In this document: positions 1-11,105 of the stretch, piece by piece | Position numbering within the stretch: position 1 is the stretch's first letter | Layout: each line of letters begins with the position of its first letter | DNA from: Entomortierella parvispora | Taxonomy: Eukaryota; Mortierellomycota; Mortierellomycetes; Mortierellales; Mortierellaceae | Reading direction: 5' to 3' | Length of the DNA stretch: 64,000 nucleotides | Assembly: GCA_963573315.1 (NCBI GenBank) | Contig: OY752147.1 | Span: 1,736,001-1,800,000 of the forward strand | Program-made: the position numbers and the translations under genes | The notes under the pieces: model-generated | What the model saw: only the letters and a program-made list of their open reading frames with translations | Database searches by the model: none | What the model was told of the DNA's origin: nothing

Positions 1-288
1 GCCCATCTGCCCGCCTGTCTCTCTGTCTATCATCCGTTTTTTTGCATCTCTTTTATTCATCATTCATCAATACATTGCACCACATTACTTCATTCTTTCG
101 TATCCACCTCTCCCTTTGCTGTGTCCTTTTCCTTGTCTTATCCCTCCTCTCACTCTCTCACTCTTTCTCACACATTTTCACAACTTCTGTCTTTCCCTCT
201 GTCCTTCTCTCTTTCTCATCCTTTCTTCTTCTTCTTCTTCTTCTTCTTCTTCTTCTTCTTCTTCTTCTTCTTCTTCGACAAATCCACC
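1..288 (+). promoter_or_regulatory. pyrimidine-rich upstream region and leader of the RRM gene
   Basis: This stretch is dominated by C and T and ends in a TTC triplet tract (about 223-276) only 12 bases before the start codon at 289. CT-rich leaders like this recur upstream of several genes in the window. No TATA box is obvious. Open frames across it are low-complexity Leu/Ser/Phe translations and are not credible genes. Confidence 0.5.
223..276 (+). repeat. (TTC)n microsatellite, about 18 units
   Basis: A perfect run of TTC triplets lies immediately 5' of the RRM gene start codon, probably inside the 5' UTR. Length variation here would alter the leader but not the protein. Confidence 0.9.
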
Positions 289-315
289 ATGGCCTTCTAC
301 GACCAGCTTACTGTT

Positions 316-347
<32 letters not shown>

Positions 348-2359
348 GCAACAGCAGCAGCAACACCACTTAATTCAGCTGCAGCAGCAACAACTCCATC
401 AGCAACATCAACTCCATCAGCTTCAACAACAGCCACCGTTCGGCATTGCCGACATGCGCACGTCTTTGTGGTATGCAACACTACTTCTGGGTTTATTCTC
501 TATGCCGAAATCCATCTTTAATATCGCCTTCAAAGTCCTGACCGATTGTAATATATCTTCTTTGGTAGGATGGGAGAATTAGACCCGTGGATGGATGAAA
601 ACTGGATTCGTGGCGCATGGTACGGTGTTGGCGAACAGGTCTCGGTCAAACTGATTCGCGATAAATTCACAGGGCAAGTATCTTTCAATTTTTGTAGTCC
701 ACTGCTGGTTTGCTGTCATGAGGCTAACTTGCCCTCCCTATCCCCATCTAGAACTAGTGCTGGTTACTGTTTTGTCGAGCTAGTCAGTCCTGCGGCGGCT
801 ACCAAGGCTATCAACACCCTGAATGGCATGGTTATCCCAGGCTCCAACAAGGTCTTCAAGCTTAATTGGGCAACAGGAGGCGGCATGGCATCTGCTTCGT
901 ACGTGACCCTGTTTCTTTGTATCGTGCTTCGTGCAATGGCTGTGCCTCCGGGTAAACATGCTAGATTGAGAACAACCGCGGTCTAACCTTGCAACCCCTT
1001 TCTTCCGATAGTGGTCCTGGTACTGGACAGGAGTTTTCAGTGTTTGTAGGCGACCTGTCTCCAGAAGTGACAGAATTTATGTTGGCGGTATGCGCGTTTT
1101 GGTTCGCAAGATTCATCCTCGGGGTTGCGTTATTTGTGTTTCTGTGCGTGCTAACATGTTCTCATGGTCTCTCACAATCTAGTCAAAGTTTCAGGAACGG
1201 TACATGTCCTGCAGATCTGCAAAAATTATGACAGATGCGACTACAGGAGTCTCGCGAGGTTTGTTGCGCGGCTTGACGTTCGGAGCATGTTATGCTCGAC
1301 TTATGGTGGAAATTTCCATTTGTATTCCAACTCACGAACCCCTTTGAACGACTAGGTTATGGATTTGTTCGATTCGGCGATGAAAGCGAGCAGATACGCG
1401 CGCTTCATGAGATGCAAGGGGTGTTTTGTGGCAGTCGCCCTATTCGAATCTCAATGGCGACACCAAAGAATAAGATGCCGTCGGGTGGAATGGTTGGCGC
1501 AGGAGCAGCACCAGGGAGCGTGGGCCCTATCGGGAGTATGGGCGGCATGGGCGGCATGGGCTCAAACATGAGCATGGGTATGTCGCCTACTGGCTATAAA
1601 TTCAACCCTCCGCTACAGTCAAGCAGCCCCCAGCATGGGACCAACCAATACAACGACCCAAACAATACTACTGTCTTTGTTGGAGGGCTTTCCGGAGTGA
1701 GCCATGAGGATGAGCTTAGGAATGCATTTGCGTCCTTTGGCGAGATTACCTACGTGAAAATCCCTCCAGGCAAGGGCTGTGGATTCGTCCAGTTCGTTCA
1801 CCGTCAGAGTGCAGAAATGGCCATCAACCAGATGAATGGCTACCAGATCGGTATGTTAAATGAAACGACGTGCATATCAAAGCGAGGCAGGATCTGTTTT
1901 TAACAGCAACATTTCATATCCTAAGGTAATTCGCGGGTTCGCCTCTCCTGGGGCCGTGCCCAGAGCGAGAACAAGCAACCGCCAATGTCGCCGCACGGTC
2001 CGTCAGTTATTGGAACTCCTGGATTTCGGTATGTCTAGATAGCGTTGGTGGCGCGAATGAGAATGTTCTGCTTCCATGAAACTAAACATGCCCTTTTCTC
2101 TTTGCAAAGCTCGCCGATTCAGAACCAGTTTTCATCTATGCCTCATAGCCGAGCTTCGGCATCGTTTGGATCATACCCTGGAATTATGGCTGGCACACCA
2201 CCGATGCATAGCTTGATGCAGGCTCCTCCACATCGTGATAATCTTGACAGACTTCAAGGCGACCACCAGCATCGCGGCTACAATGACAGAAATGAGACCA
2301 TGATGGATCGCATGGACGACAACGTCGGCTGGCGAGGTTCTGGCGCGATTTACGCCTAA
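289..2359 (+). CDS. three-RRM RNA-binding protein, Nam8/Ngr1/Csx1/TIA-1 family
   Basis: Predicted 477 aa from eight exons: 289-470, 569-673, 752-898, 1012-1087, 1183-1258, 1356-1850, 1926-2028, 2110-2359. After a Gln-rich N-terminus encoded by a CAG/CAA tract, RRM1 (about residues 61-138) starts with LWMGELDPWMDE, RRM2 (about 148-230) with FSVFVGDLSPEV and ends in YGFVRF, and RRM3 (about 297-367) has TVFVGGL and GCGFVQF followed by RLSWGR. A Gly/Met-rich linker separates RRM2 and RRM3, and the tail is Met/His/Arg-rich. This order is that of fungal U1-snRNP factor Nam8 and mRNA-stability proteins Ngr1 and Csx1, which bind U-rich RNA. The second intron starts with GC, not GT: only exon end 673 joined to 752 keeps the frame and gives the expected TSAGYCFVEL block. 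The family is sure; which member is not. Confidence 0.9.
316..365 (+). repeat. CAG/CAA tract encoding polyglutamine
   Basis: Interrupted CAG/CAA repeat within exon 1 of the RRM gene. It codes for a polyglutamine segment directly after residue 9, and further Gln/Leu/His repeats continue to about base 435. Confidence 0.9.
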
Positions 2360-3411
2360 TTATCTCTCCTGACAACATTGCATATCCCACGCTCAGAACG
2401 ATGAAGGCTGTGGTAATCGATGCAAGGGGAGTTGTGTTTTATCCTTTCCCTTTCTCTTTCTCTCTTCTGTTCTTTGCTCCTACTTCTACTTTTCTTAATT
2501 TTTTTTTGTTATGTCTCCATTATGTCTCCTTCCTCGTTCTCCATTGTTTGTACGTGCTTGTTCCCAAAAAGCTACTGATCATATTTCCCGCTGTTGTTCT
2601 CTTACTCATGGGTCGCGTCTCATGCTTGGCGAACAACACCTCCTGCCACATTTCCTCCTTTCCATCCTTCGTTGTCAAGGACGATCCCCGCAGTGCCAAT
2701 CCTGTTTTTGCATTTGTCCCCATTGAAGTTTGCTATCCTGCACTGTTCCTGTCTTTTTTTCCTTTTTACTTTTCGGTTTTGCTCCCTATGGAAACCTTCA
2801 CGTCCTGTCCTTTAGTTTTCGTTTTTACATGAAGTCGCGATAAGCGATGAAGTATCGCCCTGTGTTCTTTCTCTCTCTCTCTATCTCTCTCCTTCTCTCT
2901 CAACGTGTGTGTGTGTGTCTCTACCACTTGTCCTTTACTTTAGTTTATACCACTTGCTCTCTATTTTTTTTTCTCTCTCTCTCTTCTCTCTCTCTCTCTC
3001 TCTCTATCTTGTTATTTTTATTTCACTCCGCTGTAATTATCGATTTTTTTCCTCCCTTTGCAATCCAGTTTGCAGATCCCATTCTTGTCATGTCCACATT
3101 CAATTCAAAGTTCATAAAATAGTAGTCAAATACAATTCAATTGTTCCCCCCCCGTTTTTTTGTGCTCACCGAGGAAGCTTCACTGGCTCCGCGCCCAAAA
3201 AGAAAAAAAAAAAGAAAAAAGAAAACCAAAGTCGAAAGAAAGAAGGCGCATGGAGTTGTACCTGTACCCAAAATCTGCATTGTTTTAGAAAGTCGAGCGA
3301 CAACATGTTTTTTTCTTTTATGATGATACATGGTTTTCGGTTATTTACAAGGTAGTGGGGGTAGTGGAAGGATGTGGATGAATAACAGGGGAAAAGGAGG
3401 AACAGGAAGAG
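2360..3411. other. convergent intergenic region, no gene seen
   Basis: This is the 3' space between the RRM gene (+) and the zinc-finger gene (-). It is T- and CT-rich, with a (CT)n run at about 2976-3006 and an A-rich tract near 3200-3230. The open frames present are low complexity and show no recognisable domain. Confidence 0.6.
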
Positions 3412-5035
3412 TTATTCAAACGAAGGTGGAGGCGAAGTCGACATGATCTGGCGAGCGGCTAGAGATGAGGAAGAGGAAGAAGAGGAAAAGCCAGCTTTGT
3501 TGCTCAAGCTTTTCTCTCTTCTCGAAGTCGGCACGTCGGGATGGCCTTGATGAGCCTTCCGGTAATGTCTCCAGATGGCGTCGTTCCTGATAAAGATCAA
3601 TCCACAAATCTTGCAAGTATAGGGTTTGTCCTTTGTGTGGATGCGCTGGTGCCTCGAGAGATCATAGGGTCTCAGGAAGGATTTCGAACACTGATCGCAA
3701 GGGTGGTTTCGCTCCAACGAATGGGTCTTGAGATGAGCATTCAAGTTGTATTGGCGAAGGAAGCGTTTCTGACACTGGTCGCACTTGAAAAGACGCTCTT
3801 CCTCCTCGGCGTTGTTCTCCTCGTTGGGGTCAAGAGGGACCATGTTGTTGCCACCGGTGGTAGGAAGACCGCCAAGGGGGTGCAAGGGGTGGTGATGTGG
3901 GTGACCATAGCTGTGCTGCTGCTGTCCATCATTGTAGGCGCCCCGCGAATAAGGATCTGCATTGTTAGCCAAGGTTTGAACTAAACCGCCATCGTGGTGA
4001 CCAGACATGCTCCCACCTCCAACCCGCATCCGAAAAGGCGACTCTGGGTTGGATCTAGGGCTTGTGGTGGTCATGTTTGCCAGGGACTGAATCAGGCCTT
4101 GATGGTGATGTGCTTGTTGCTGCTGGGACGCATGATGATGATGATGATGGTGTTGTTGCTGATGATGGTGCGAGTAATAATGATGCGATGCATGGTCCGG
4201 TGAGTGATGATGGTGTGGATGGTGACCGATGACAGCACCGGGACTGTGAGGGCTCAGCGGAGGAGTCGACGACTGATAAGACGGATCGGCGGCCAGCTGC
4301 AGTCGGACCTCATCATCGTCGGTACCCGTGAAGCTCTCACTATCATCGCCGCCATCCTGCTGATGATAGCGATGGGAGACCGAAGCAGCGGCGGAAGGAG
4401 GAGTCGGCGAAGAAAGACCTGAAAGAGGACGCGGTGGAGAGGTGAACAGGTGTAGGGGGTTCACGAAGCCGTCTACGACTGGTTGCATGCTTATTTCCTC
4501 TGGCGCCACGAACAAGTCCTTACCCCCATAGTCGACCATGCCCCAGGAAAGAGGTGCGAGGGGCCCGTGAGAGGGGATCTCCAACGGTCCTCCGGTCGTT
4601 CCAGTTGTGGCCTGATGATGAAATGTTGGCGTAGTTTGTTGTGGTTGTTGCTGTTGCAATTGAACCTGAGATTGTGGGGAGTGAGACAGCGCGCTGTTGC
4701 TATTGTACGATACAGGGGACAGTGGCGAAGATGGGTCTAGCGAAGAGGGAAAAGATTGAGAGGGGTGTCGTGGGATTGGCGCCAACGAATTCTCGGGTCG
4801 GTAAGATGGTGGCAAAGGATCGGCGTGGTGGGGGTGTCCCTGGCCCTGAAGAAAGGGGTGATTCGATTGGAGTTCAACAAATTGTTCGATGAGCTGCGGT
4901 TGCTGCTGCTGTTGATGATGATGATGCCCGTGTTGTTGCTGCGTGTGCGTTGGGTGTGAGGGCAAGAGCGCCGAGGGCTGAAGAGGGGAGTTGTCAAGCG
5001 AAGACTGTCGTGACAACCAGGCGAGATCCTCACGG

Positions 5036-5068
<33 letters not shown>

Positions 5069-5118
5069 GTAAGAGACTGTACTTGTTGCGGAGGCTGTGC
5101 AAAGGGCTGGGTGTACAT
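3412..5118 (-). CDS. C2H2 zinc-finger transcription regulator with Gln/His/Ser-rich N-terminus
   Basis: Single exon, 568 aa from the first ATG at 5118 (the frame stays open upstream but lacks an ATG). Residues 1-440 are low complexity: polyglutamine, polyhistidine, and Pro/Ser-rich stretches typical of activation regions. Three adjacent C2H2 fingers fill about 446-523: CDQCQKRF with NLNAHLKTH, CDQCSKSF with DLSRHQRIH, and CKICGLIF with AIWRHYRKAH. The first linker (SLERNHP) departs from TGEKP and the second (TKDKP) is close to it. A serine-rich tail follows. The NL..H and YDLSRH wording recalls Crz1/Prz1-type calcineurin-responsive factors, but I do not see a convincing PxIxIT docking site. 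Expected to be nuclear and DNA-binding; targets are unknown. Confidence 0.85.
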
Positions 5119-5423
5119 GGTAGCGTTTTGTGGTGTGGAGAGGTAGTGAGGGACAGAACAAAAAACAACACGATTCGACAAAATGTGGGCGCGTTTTGAG
5201 AGTCAATCAAGGACAATTGTTAGCGAGGGCGAAAAGAGAAAAGGCAAGGGGGAAGAAAGAGAGTGAGGAAAAGATGGGAGAGGAAAACAAGAGGAAAGGG
5301 CCAGCGTTATAAAGGGCGCGGGTGGTCCGGTTGCACTCTCCGAGGAGGTTCCTATGTAAAAAAGAAAAGTAGCGCTACTCTGCACACGAAGGGAATGTGC
5401 TAGACGGGAGATAGAGCAGCAGC

Positions 5424-5480
5424 ACAGACAGACACAGACAGGCAGACAGACAGACAGGCAGACAGGCAGACAGGCAGACA
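5424..5480. repeat. (CAGA/CAGG)n tetranucleotide repeat
   Basis: Alternating CAGA and CAGG units form an imperfect microsatellite about 310-360 bp upstream of the zinc-finger gene start. Confidence 0.85.
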
Positions 5481-8045
5481 GCAGCACGCTCATACACCGC
5501 TCGTGCATGTCGGCGGTGGTGTTTGTACCCGTCTGGCTCACTTTTTTCTTCTTTCGCTCATTCTCGTCACTCCCCACTGGGACACTTAGGTTTAGCAGTC
5601 CACCAATGATCTGCAGTCGCCATGATGTGGCACTCAAAAACGGCCATGGTGGGAGAAATAGAAAGGAAAGCCAGCGTGCCTCTTCCGTGGAGGAACTGAA
5701 ATCTCGTACTCAACGCTGCACGCGCGCTCTCAGATTTTTCTTTTTGTGTGTGTTTGTGTGTTGTCTGTGTGTTTGCGTGTGCAGTGGGTGTTTGATTAGA
5801 GCTGATTGACTGGGTGACTGAGTACTCAAGGACGGAGGCCACATCCGTGCAATTTGACTTCTGTCGCCGCCAAGCCTTCCCAATCAGCGAGACGCTGGAA
5901 TGAGTGGATACAGTACCGTTCTCATTACTAATTTCGGTACAGTACTCCTGGTGTCAGTATGTCGTTGTGTTGTCCTCCTTGTTAGAAATAAAGCTGTGGC
6001 GTTGCGGGGCGAGGGCTGCCCCTCAATACCAGAAAATCGAGAGTGGCAAGCTCCATGATGTCCCAAAAGATGTTAATGAGGTGTCGAAAGCCGACAAATC
6101 TTGTTATTGGTGCCACACGCGCCTCCTCTCGACCTCTTCCAATTCTTCTCTGTGTCTCCTCTCAAGACTGCAGCGTGCGCCCATGGTCATTTAGGCCCTG
6201 CGTTCATTTCCCTCCCTTCTTGTTTAGACAGCTCTCAAAAAAAACAAAGTCATTTTTACATTTGGGCTTTTGCGACTTTTTTTTTTTGTGTTTCTGGATC
6301 TGTGCTGGTGATGGCATTGTAACCATGTCGGGATCGCGATCCGGTGGTGTTGAGCCATCTGTGAACGTAAATTCACAAGCAACACTGGAATAAAAGAAAC
6401 TCAATGGCTGTCAAACATGCACTGGCGGTGCATCGCAATTGTTTCTGTGATGCACGGTCAGGACCTTTGGGGGTCGTGCCTGATAGGCAGTCAATCAATT
6501 TTCCACCCCGCTTTTCAGTTCCTTCTGTTTGTCTGCACCGTCTATCATCGATTCTCCCTCGCCTCACAAATCCTTCCTTTTTTTTTATTCTTCGCTGATG
6601 AGCAAAATAAACATCCTCCCCACTGATGCACGATATTCCACGGTCGGACAGAAAAAAAAACCTCCTCTGTGTAAATATGAAAACGTGCCATCCCCAAAGG
6701 GCGTAAATAAAAAGTACCATTGTACTGCCGAATGAAAGGTATTGAGCAATTGAATGGAAAAGAGGTACCCCCCTACTTTTCCTCTCCGTTGGAACCCACC
6801 AGCAACCCTGTTCCCAGCGAAAGAATGTGGAACGACTTTTTCACGTTCCAATTTTCTAATTGTCTTTTATCAAATGTTTCTAAAACCTTCAAAGTCGACC
6901 AGTGCAGTAAGGTTTGGGAGTCCGGGTTACCAGAGTTAGGACTCTGGAGCTGCACTTTGCTCGGCCACTGGCTACGTGGAAGTGTATACCGTCTGCAACA
7001 GTGTGTGTGGTTGAAGGCAAGGACGGGCAACTCCGCTGAGAATTTTCATTTGTTCGCACTGGCTGGCCGTTTTTTGTTTTCTTGGATCAAACGAAGGCCC
7101 GACCTCCTCTCTTGGTTATGGTTCAAATCGTTCGCTCTCGAGGGTCTGCTGATTGGCGCGATGATCTGACCCAGTGCGCCGGAACACAACGAACGTAGAA
7201 GAACTCAAGAGAACAAACAAAAGATAAAGCGACCAAAAAGGGTGTGCCCCGTCGTTGTCTTGGCAACACATTCCATCCCGTCTTCACCACAGTCTTGTTG
7301 CTCATCAGGGTGCCAAACCCTTGCATGCAATTGGGTCGTTAAAGCGGGAGGACAGAGGCCCCAGGACTCCAGAGTGGCGTTTTGCATTAGGCCTGATAAT
7401 CAACTCAACTTCGCCCTCGCAAAATTACAGATTTCTGATTACTCCAAAAAAAAAAAGTCTTGGCAAAAAAAAAAGAAATACCTTTGGCGATCCCACGCCT
7501 AAAACAGAGACCAAGGAATACCCGCAGTAATCAAAGAAAATCGCGGGGATAGGCAAAGACTTTCCCACTATCTCTGCCGATATTCGCCCTGTCCCTGACA
7601 TGACGTTTCGCTGATCTTTCTGAGGGCGGGCAAGGATGTCGAGGTATATCACGTCGGTACAACAAATAATGACTATTCGCCCCACCCGCGTGTGCGAAGG
7701 GTTGTAAGACACGTCTTCTTGTTTTTGGTCACGTCGGACGGATGATCCGTCTTCATGAACAAATAATTTCTTGTCGTAGAAGAATGAAATGAGAAACATG
7801 ACTCCAAGAGTGGCGCCACGGAAGCACTTCCGTTTTTTTGTTGATAACTGGTTCCTCGTACATGCCAAGAAGTAAACTTGGCCGTTCTCTTTCTATGCCG
7901 GAGATCATATTTGAACGTTGTTGGCCATGGGTTATTTGTTTTCTCATTCTTTGAGTTAGTCCGGCAAAGGGGCCAAGTTTTGCGACGAACGATATTGCGC
8001 GATTCTCAAGGCTCTTCCTATCTCTTAACTCTCAATCAACACACG

Positions 8046-8099
8046 ACGCACACCCACGCACACCCACGCACACACGCACACACACACACACACACACAC
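8046..8099. repeat. (CA)n microsatellite
   Basis: CA-dinucleotide tract, first as ACGCACACCC-type units and then as pure CA, about 690 bp upstream of CBF5. Confidence 0.9.
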
Positions 8100-8782
8100 T
8101 CACTCTCACAAAGAGGGTTGTCCCAAAAACAAAATCATCGACCAGAAGGCACTGAGCAATTTGTCCAAGGTTAAGGTTTTTGCCAGGCTCCACTGACCTT
8201 GTGGAAACGCGCAACTGTGCGAGAGCAGAGAGGAGCAATGAAGCAGCAAAAGAAACAAAAGAGAGGGTGTCAGAAGAGTGCTGTGTGACCGTGGGCTGTT
8301 GCATTTGCCGCTGCAAGAGGTGTCAACACTCGGATTGAACAAACAGGAAAAGGCCGAGTTGCTACATTTTTTCAATTGCCTGCAAACAAGAGAGAGCACA
8401 TCGTGGCAAAATGGCGCTGCAGCTGGTACAGGGAGCAAGAAACAACAAAAACAACGGCCCTCCTGAATTTGGGGTCCGAGGCTCGGAGCGATTCGACGTC
8501 ACGTGTACTGTACCAGTTAAGGGTCCATAGTGACTGCTATGTATTGTTTTGATTTTTTCTTTTTTTTGATGTTGTCTTGAGCAAGGGTATGCTGTGAAAG
8601 CAAGTGCATGAGAGATCGAGTTCACATTACTCTCTTTTGTTCATTCACCACCAACCAACATCCTTCGGAAACTGTACTCGGCTTTTTACGATTGAAAGTT
8701 CGACGCAGCTACTAAGGGCAGAGAATTCAAACAGAGATAATACCTTCCCACCACCCTCATACTTACTTTATATACTCACATC

Positions 8783-10483
8783 ATGTCCAAGAGCATTGAA
8801 GAGGCACAGCGGTCCGGCGACTTTGCCATCAAGCCCGAGGCTGCCACCCCTACTTTGAACACTGCCGACTGGCCTTTGTTGTTGAAGGTGCGAAGCTTAT
8901 TGTTAACTCGCCATTTAGGCTAATCGAAATACTATGACTCCAGAACGCTGAAATTTTGACAGTGCCCTCAATGATATGTTTAACTAACAACTATTATCAA
9001 TAATATTCTTATACCAACAGAACTATGACAAGCTCAACGTCCGCACTGGTCACTACACCCCCATTCCCAGCGGTTGTTCTCCCTTGAGACGTGAGCTCGC
9101 CGAATACGTCAGGTATCAATCGATCCATCCAACCATTATAGCAGGAAACCTAGATCATTTGAGTAACCAGTTGCTGAAAAACGTAGATATGGTGTCATCA
9201 ACCTGGACAAGCCTGCTAACCCTTCCTCCCATGAGGTTGTTGCCTGGGTTCGTCGTATTCTCCGTGTTGAGAAGACTGGTCACTCTGGAACGCTTGATCC
9301 CAAGGTTACTGGATGCTTGATTGTCTGCATTGACCGTGCCACTCGTTTGGTCAAGTCCCAGCAGGGTGCCGGTAAGGAGTACGTCTGCGTTCTCCGTCTT
9401 CACGATGCCATTGAGTCTGAGAAGAAGCTCGCCCAGACCCTTGAGACCTTGACCGGTGCTCTTTTCCAGCGCCCCCCTCTGATCTCGGCTGTCAAGCGTC
9501 AGCTCCGTATCCGTACCATCCACGAGTCCAAGTTGATCGAGTTTGATAACGACCGCCATTTGGCTGTCTTCTGGGTTGCTTGCGAGGCTGGTACTTATAT
9601 GCGTACGATGTGCGTGCACATGGGTCTCTTGCTCGGCGTCGGTGGACACATGCAGGAGCTCCGTCGTGTCCGCTCTGGACACATGGGCGAGGAGGATGAT
9701 ATTGTCACCATGCACGACGTTTTGGATGCTCAATGGATGTACGACAACACCAAGGATGAGTCTTATATTCGCAAGGTCGTTCGCCCCTTGGAGACTCTCT
9801 TGACCACCTACAAGCGTGTTGTTGTCAAGGACAGCGCTGTCAACGCTATTTGCTACGGTGCCAAGTTGATGATTCCCGGTCTCCTCCGCTATGAGTCTGG
9901 AATTGAGGTCAACGAGGAGGTCGTTTTGATGACCACCAAGGGAGAGGCCATTGCTTTGGGTATTGCCCAGATGACCACTGCCGTTATGGCCACCTGCGAC
10001 CACGGTGTTGTTGCCAAGATCAAGCGTGTCATTATGGAGCGCGACACCTACCCCCGTCGTTGGGGATTGGGACCCAAGGCCCAGGAGAAGAAAAAGTTGA
10101 TCAAGGATGGCAAGCTCGATAAGTTTGGCCGCACCACCGAAGAGACTCCCGAGGGCTGGAAGAAGGGCTATGTTGACTACAACCGCGAGGACCCCGCCGC
10201 CCCCGTTGCTGCTGCTCCCGTTGCTGCTGCTGCACCTGCTGCCGTGAAGGAGGAGGAGAAGAAGCGCAAGGCTGCTGATTCTTCAAGCGAATCTGACTCT
10301 GAGAAGAAGGACAAGAAGGAGAAGAAGGACAAGAAGGAGAAGAAGGAGAAGAAGGAGAAGAAGAAGGTCAAGACCGACGAAGAGGAGGCTGACAAGAAGG
10401 AGAAGAAGGCAAAGAAGGAGAAGAAGGAGAAGAAGGACAAGAAGGAGAAGAAGAGCAAGAAGGCCGACTCTGACTCGGAATAA
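8783..10483 (+). CDS. CBF5: H/ACA snoRNP pseudouridine synthase (dyskerin/Cbf5)
   Basis: Predicted 497 aa from three exons: 8783-8887, 9021-9112, 9187-10483. It is the catalytic subunit of H/ACA RNPs, converting guide-selected uridines of rRNA to pseudouridine in the nucleolus and supporting pre-rRNA processing. The TruB-type catalytic loop [13 protein letters not shown] contains the nucleophilic Asp at about residue 103, and the DKP motif ([13 protein letters not shown]) precedes it. A PUA domain starts near [17 protein letters not shown] and runs through [12 protein letters not shown]. The [10 protein letters not shown]-like segment ([10 protein letters not shown]) is a dyskerin hallmark. 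The tail from about residue 420 is Ala/Pro then KKE/KKD repeats ending in an acidic SDSE, as in yeast Cbf5. Length and all family blocks are complete. Confidence 0.97.
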
Positions 10484-11105
10484 GTATTGTCTAGAACCGG
10501 TTACCCCAGACCACCACCCCCATGTTACATTAGTTTTTTTTACCACTCTTTACCATAGTTACATCTGCCAGAATGAATATAGAAAATGACAATTCAAGTA
10601 CAGCTATCCCAAACAACTTTACGGACGTCTTCGCACAGAGGATTGACGCTATAAGGCTATTGGAGACAGACCCAGCAGAAGACGACGGTAGATCAAAAAA
10701 AAAAAAAGAAGAATGCGCCACCAATTCACGCGTCCCAAGCAGTCATGTACCCCTTAACAGCACGCAAACAACCTCATGGCACCCTGGGCCATTTGATCAA
10801 TTAATCCATTCATCTTTACACTCCCACTCTCCCTGCACTCGAGTGGAACGCCATTCGTCTGTTCCTCCCGCTCTTTACCTCTTCATCCTCTCTTCTCTCG
10901 CTCTTGGGCTCTTAATCGTTCTCCATCTCATCTGTCCACAGAGCCCACAGCGCGCCATTGCCAGGAACGATCGAGGACCCACGCCTGGTAATTCAGGAAC
11001 CCCCTGCCTTCTCGTCAGGACACGATCTACCTTTTCACAACGTGCTAACGCGCCTATTTGTTTGTATTCAATAGGACAAGTCTTTCTAACATCTAGACTG
11101 CCACT
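10484..11105. promoter_or_regulatory. CBF5 3' end and NUP192 upstream region
   Basis: The genes are in tandem with 622 bp between them. The region holds a short poly-A run near 10696 and CT-rich DNA from about 10815 to 10935, matching the pyrimidine-rich promoters elsewhere in the window. No separate gene is recognised. Confidence 0.5.

Larger units (their letters stand above)
5119..8782. other. long divergent intergenic region (3.7 kb), no gene recognised
   Basis: It separates the zinc-finger gene (-) from CBF5 (+). It holds a CAGACAGG-type tetranucleotide tract (about 5424-5480), a CA microsatellite (about 8046-8099), A/T homopolymers and two GTACWGTAC motifs (5937-5945 and 8505-8513). Open frames are short and without recognisable motifs. 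Long regulatory DNA or an unseen non-coding transcript are both possible; I cannot tell. Confidence 0.5.

Noticed and set aside
121-582. Separate gene reading through TTC and CAG repeats at the left edge
   Set aside because: The part before 289 is a 5' leader and the part after 470 is intron; only the middle belongs to the RRM protein.
5424-5480. CRISPR-like array
   Set aside because: Units are 4 bp without spacers; it is a microsatellite.
7110-7140. tRNA B-box-like string GGTTCAAATCG
   Set aside because: No matching A box or acceptor stem could be found at the right distance.
9155-10003. 282-codon open frame antisense to CBF5
   Set aside because: It is the reverse of a strongly biased coding exon; long antisense frames arise from codon bias. 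Similar shadows lie over both AA11-like genes (30006-30815 + and 34944-35546 -) and over dioxygenase copy 2 (38583-39140 +).
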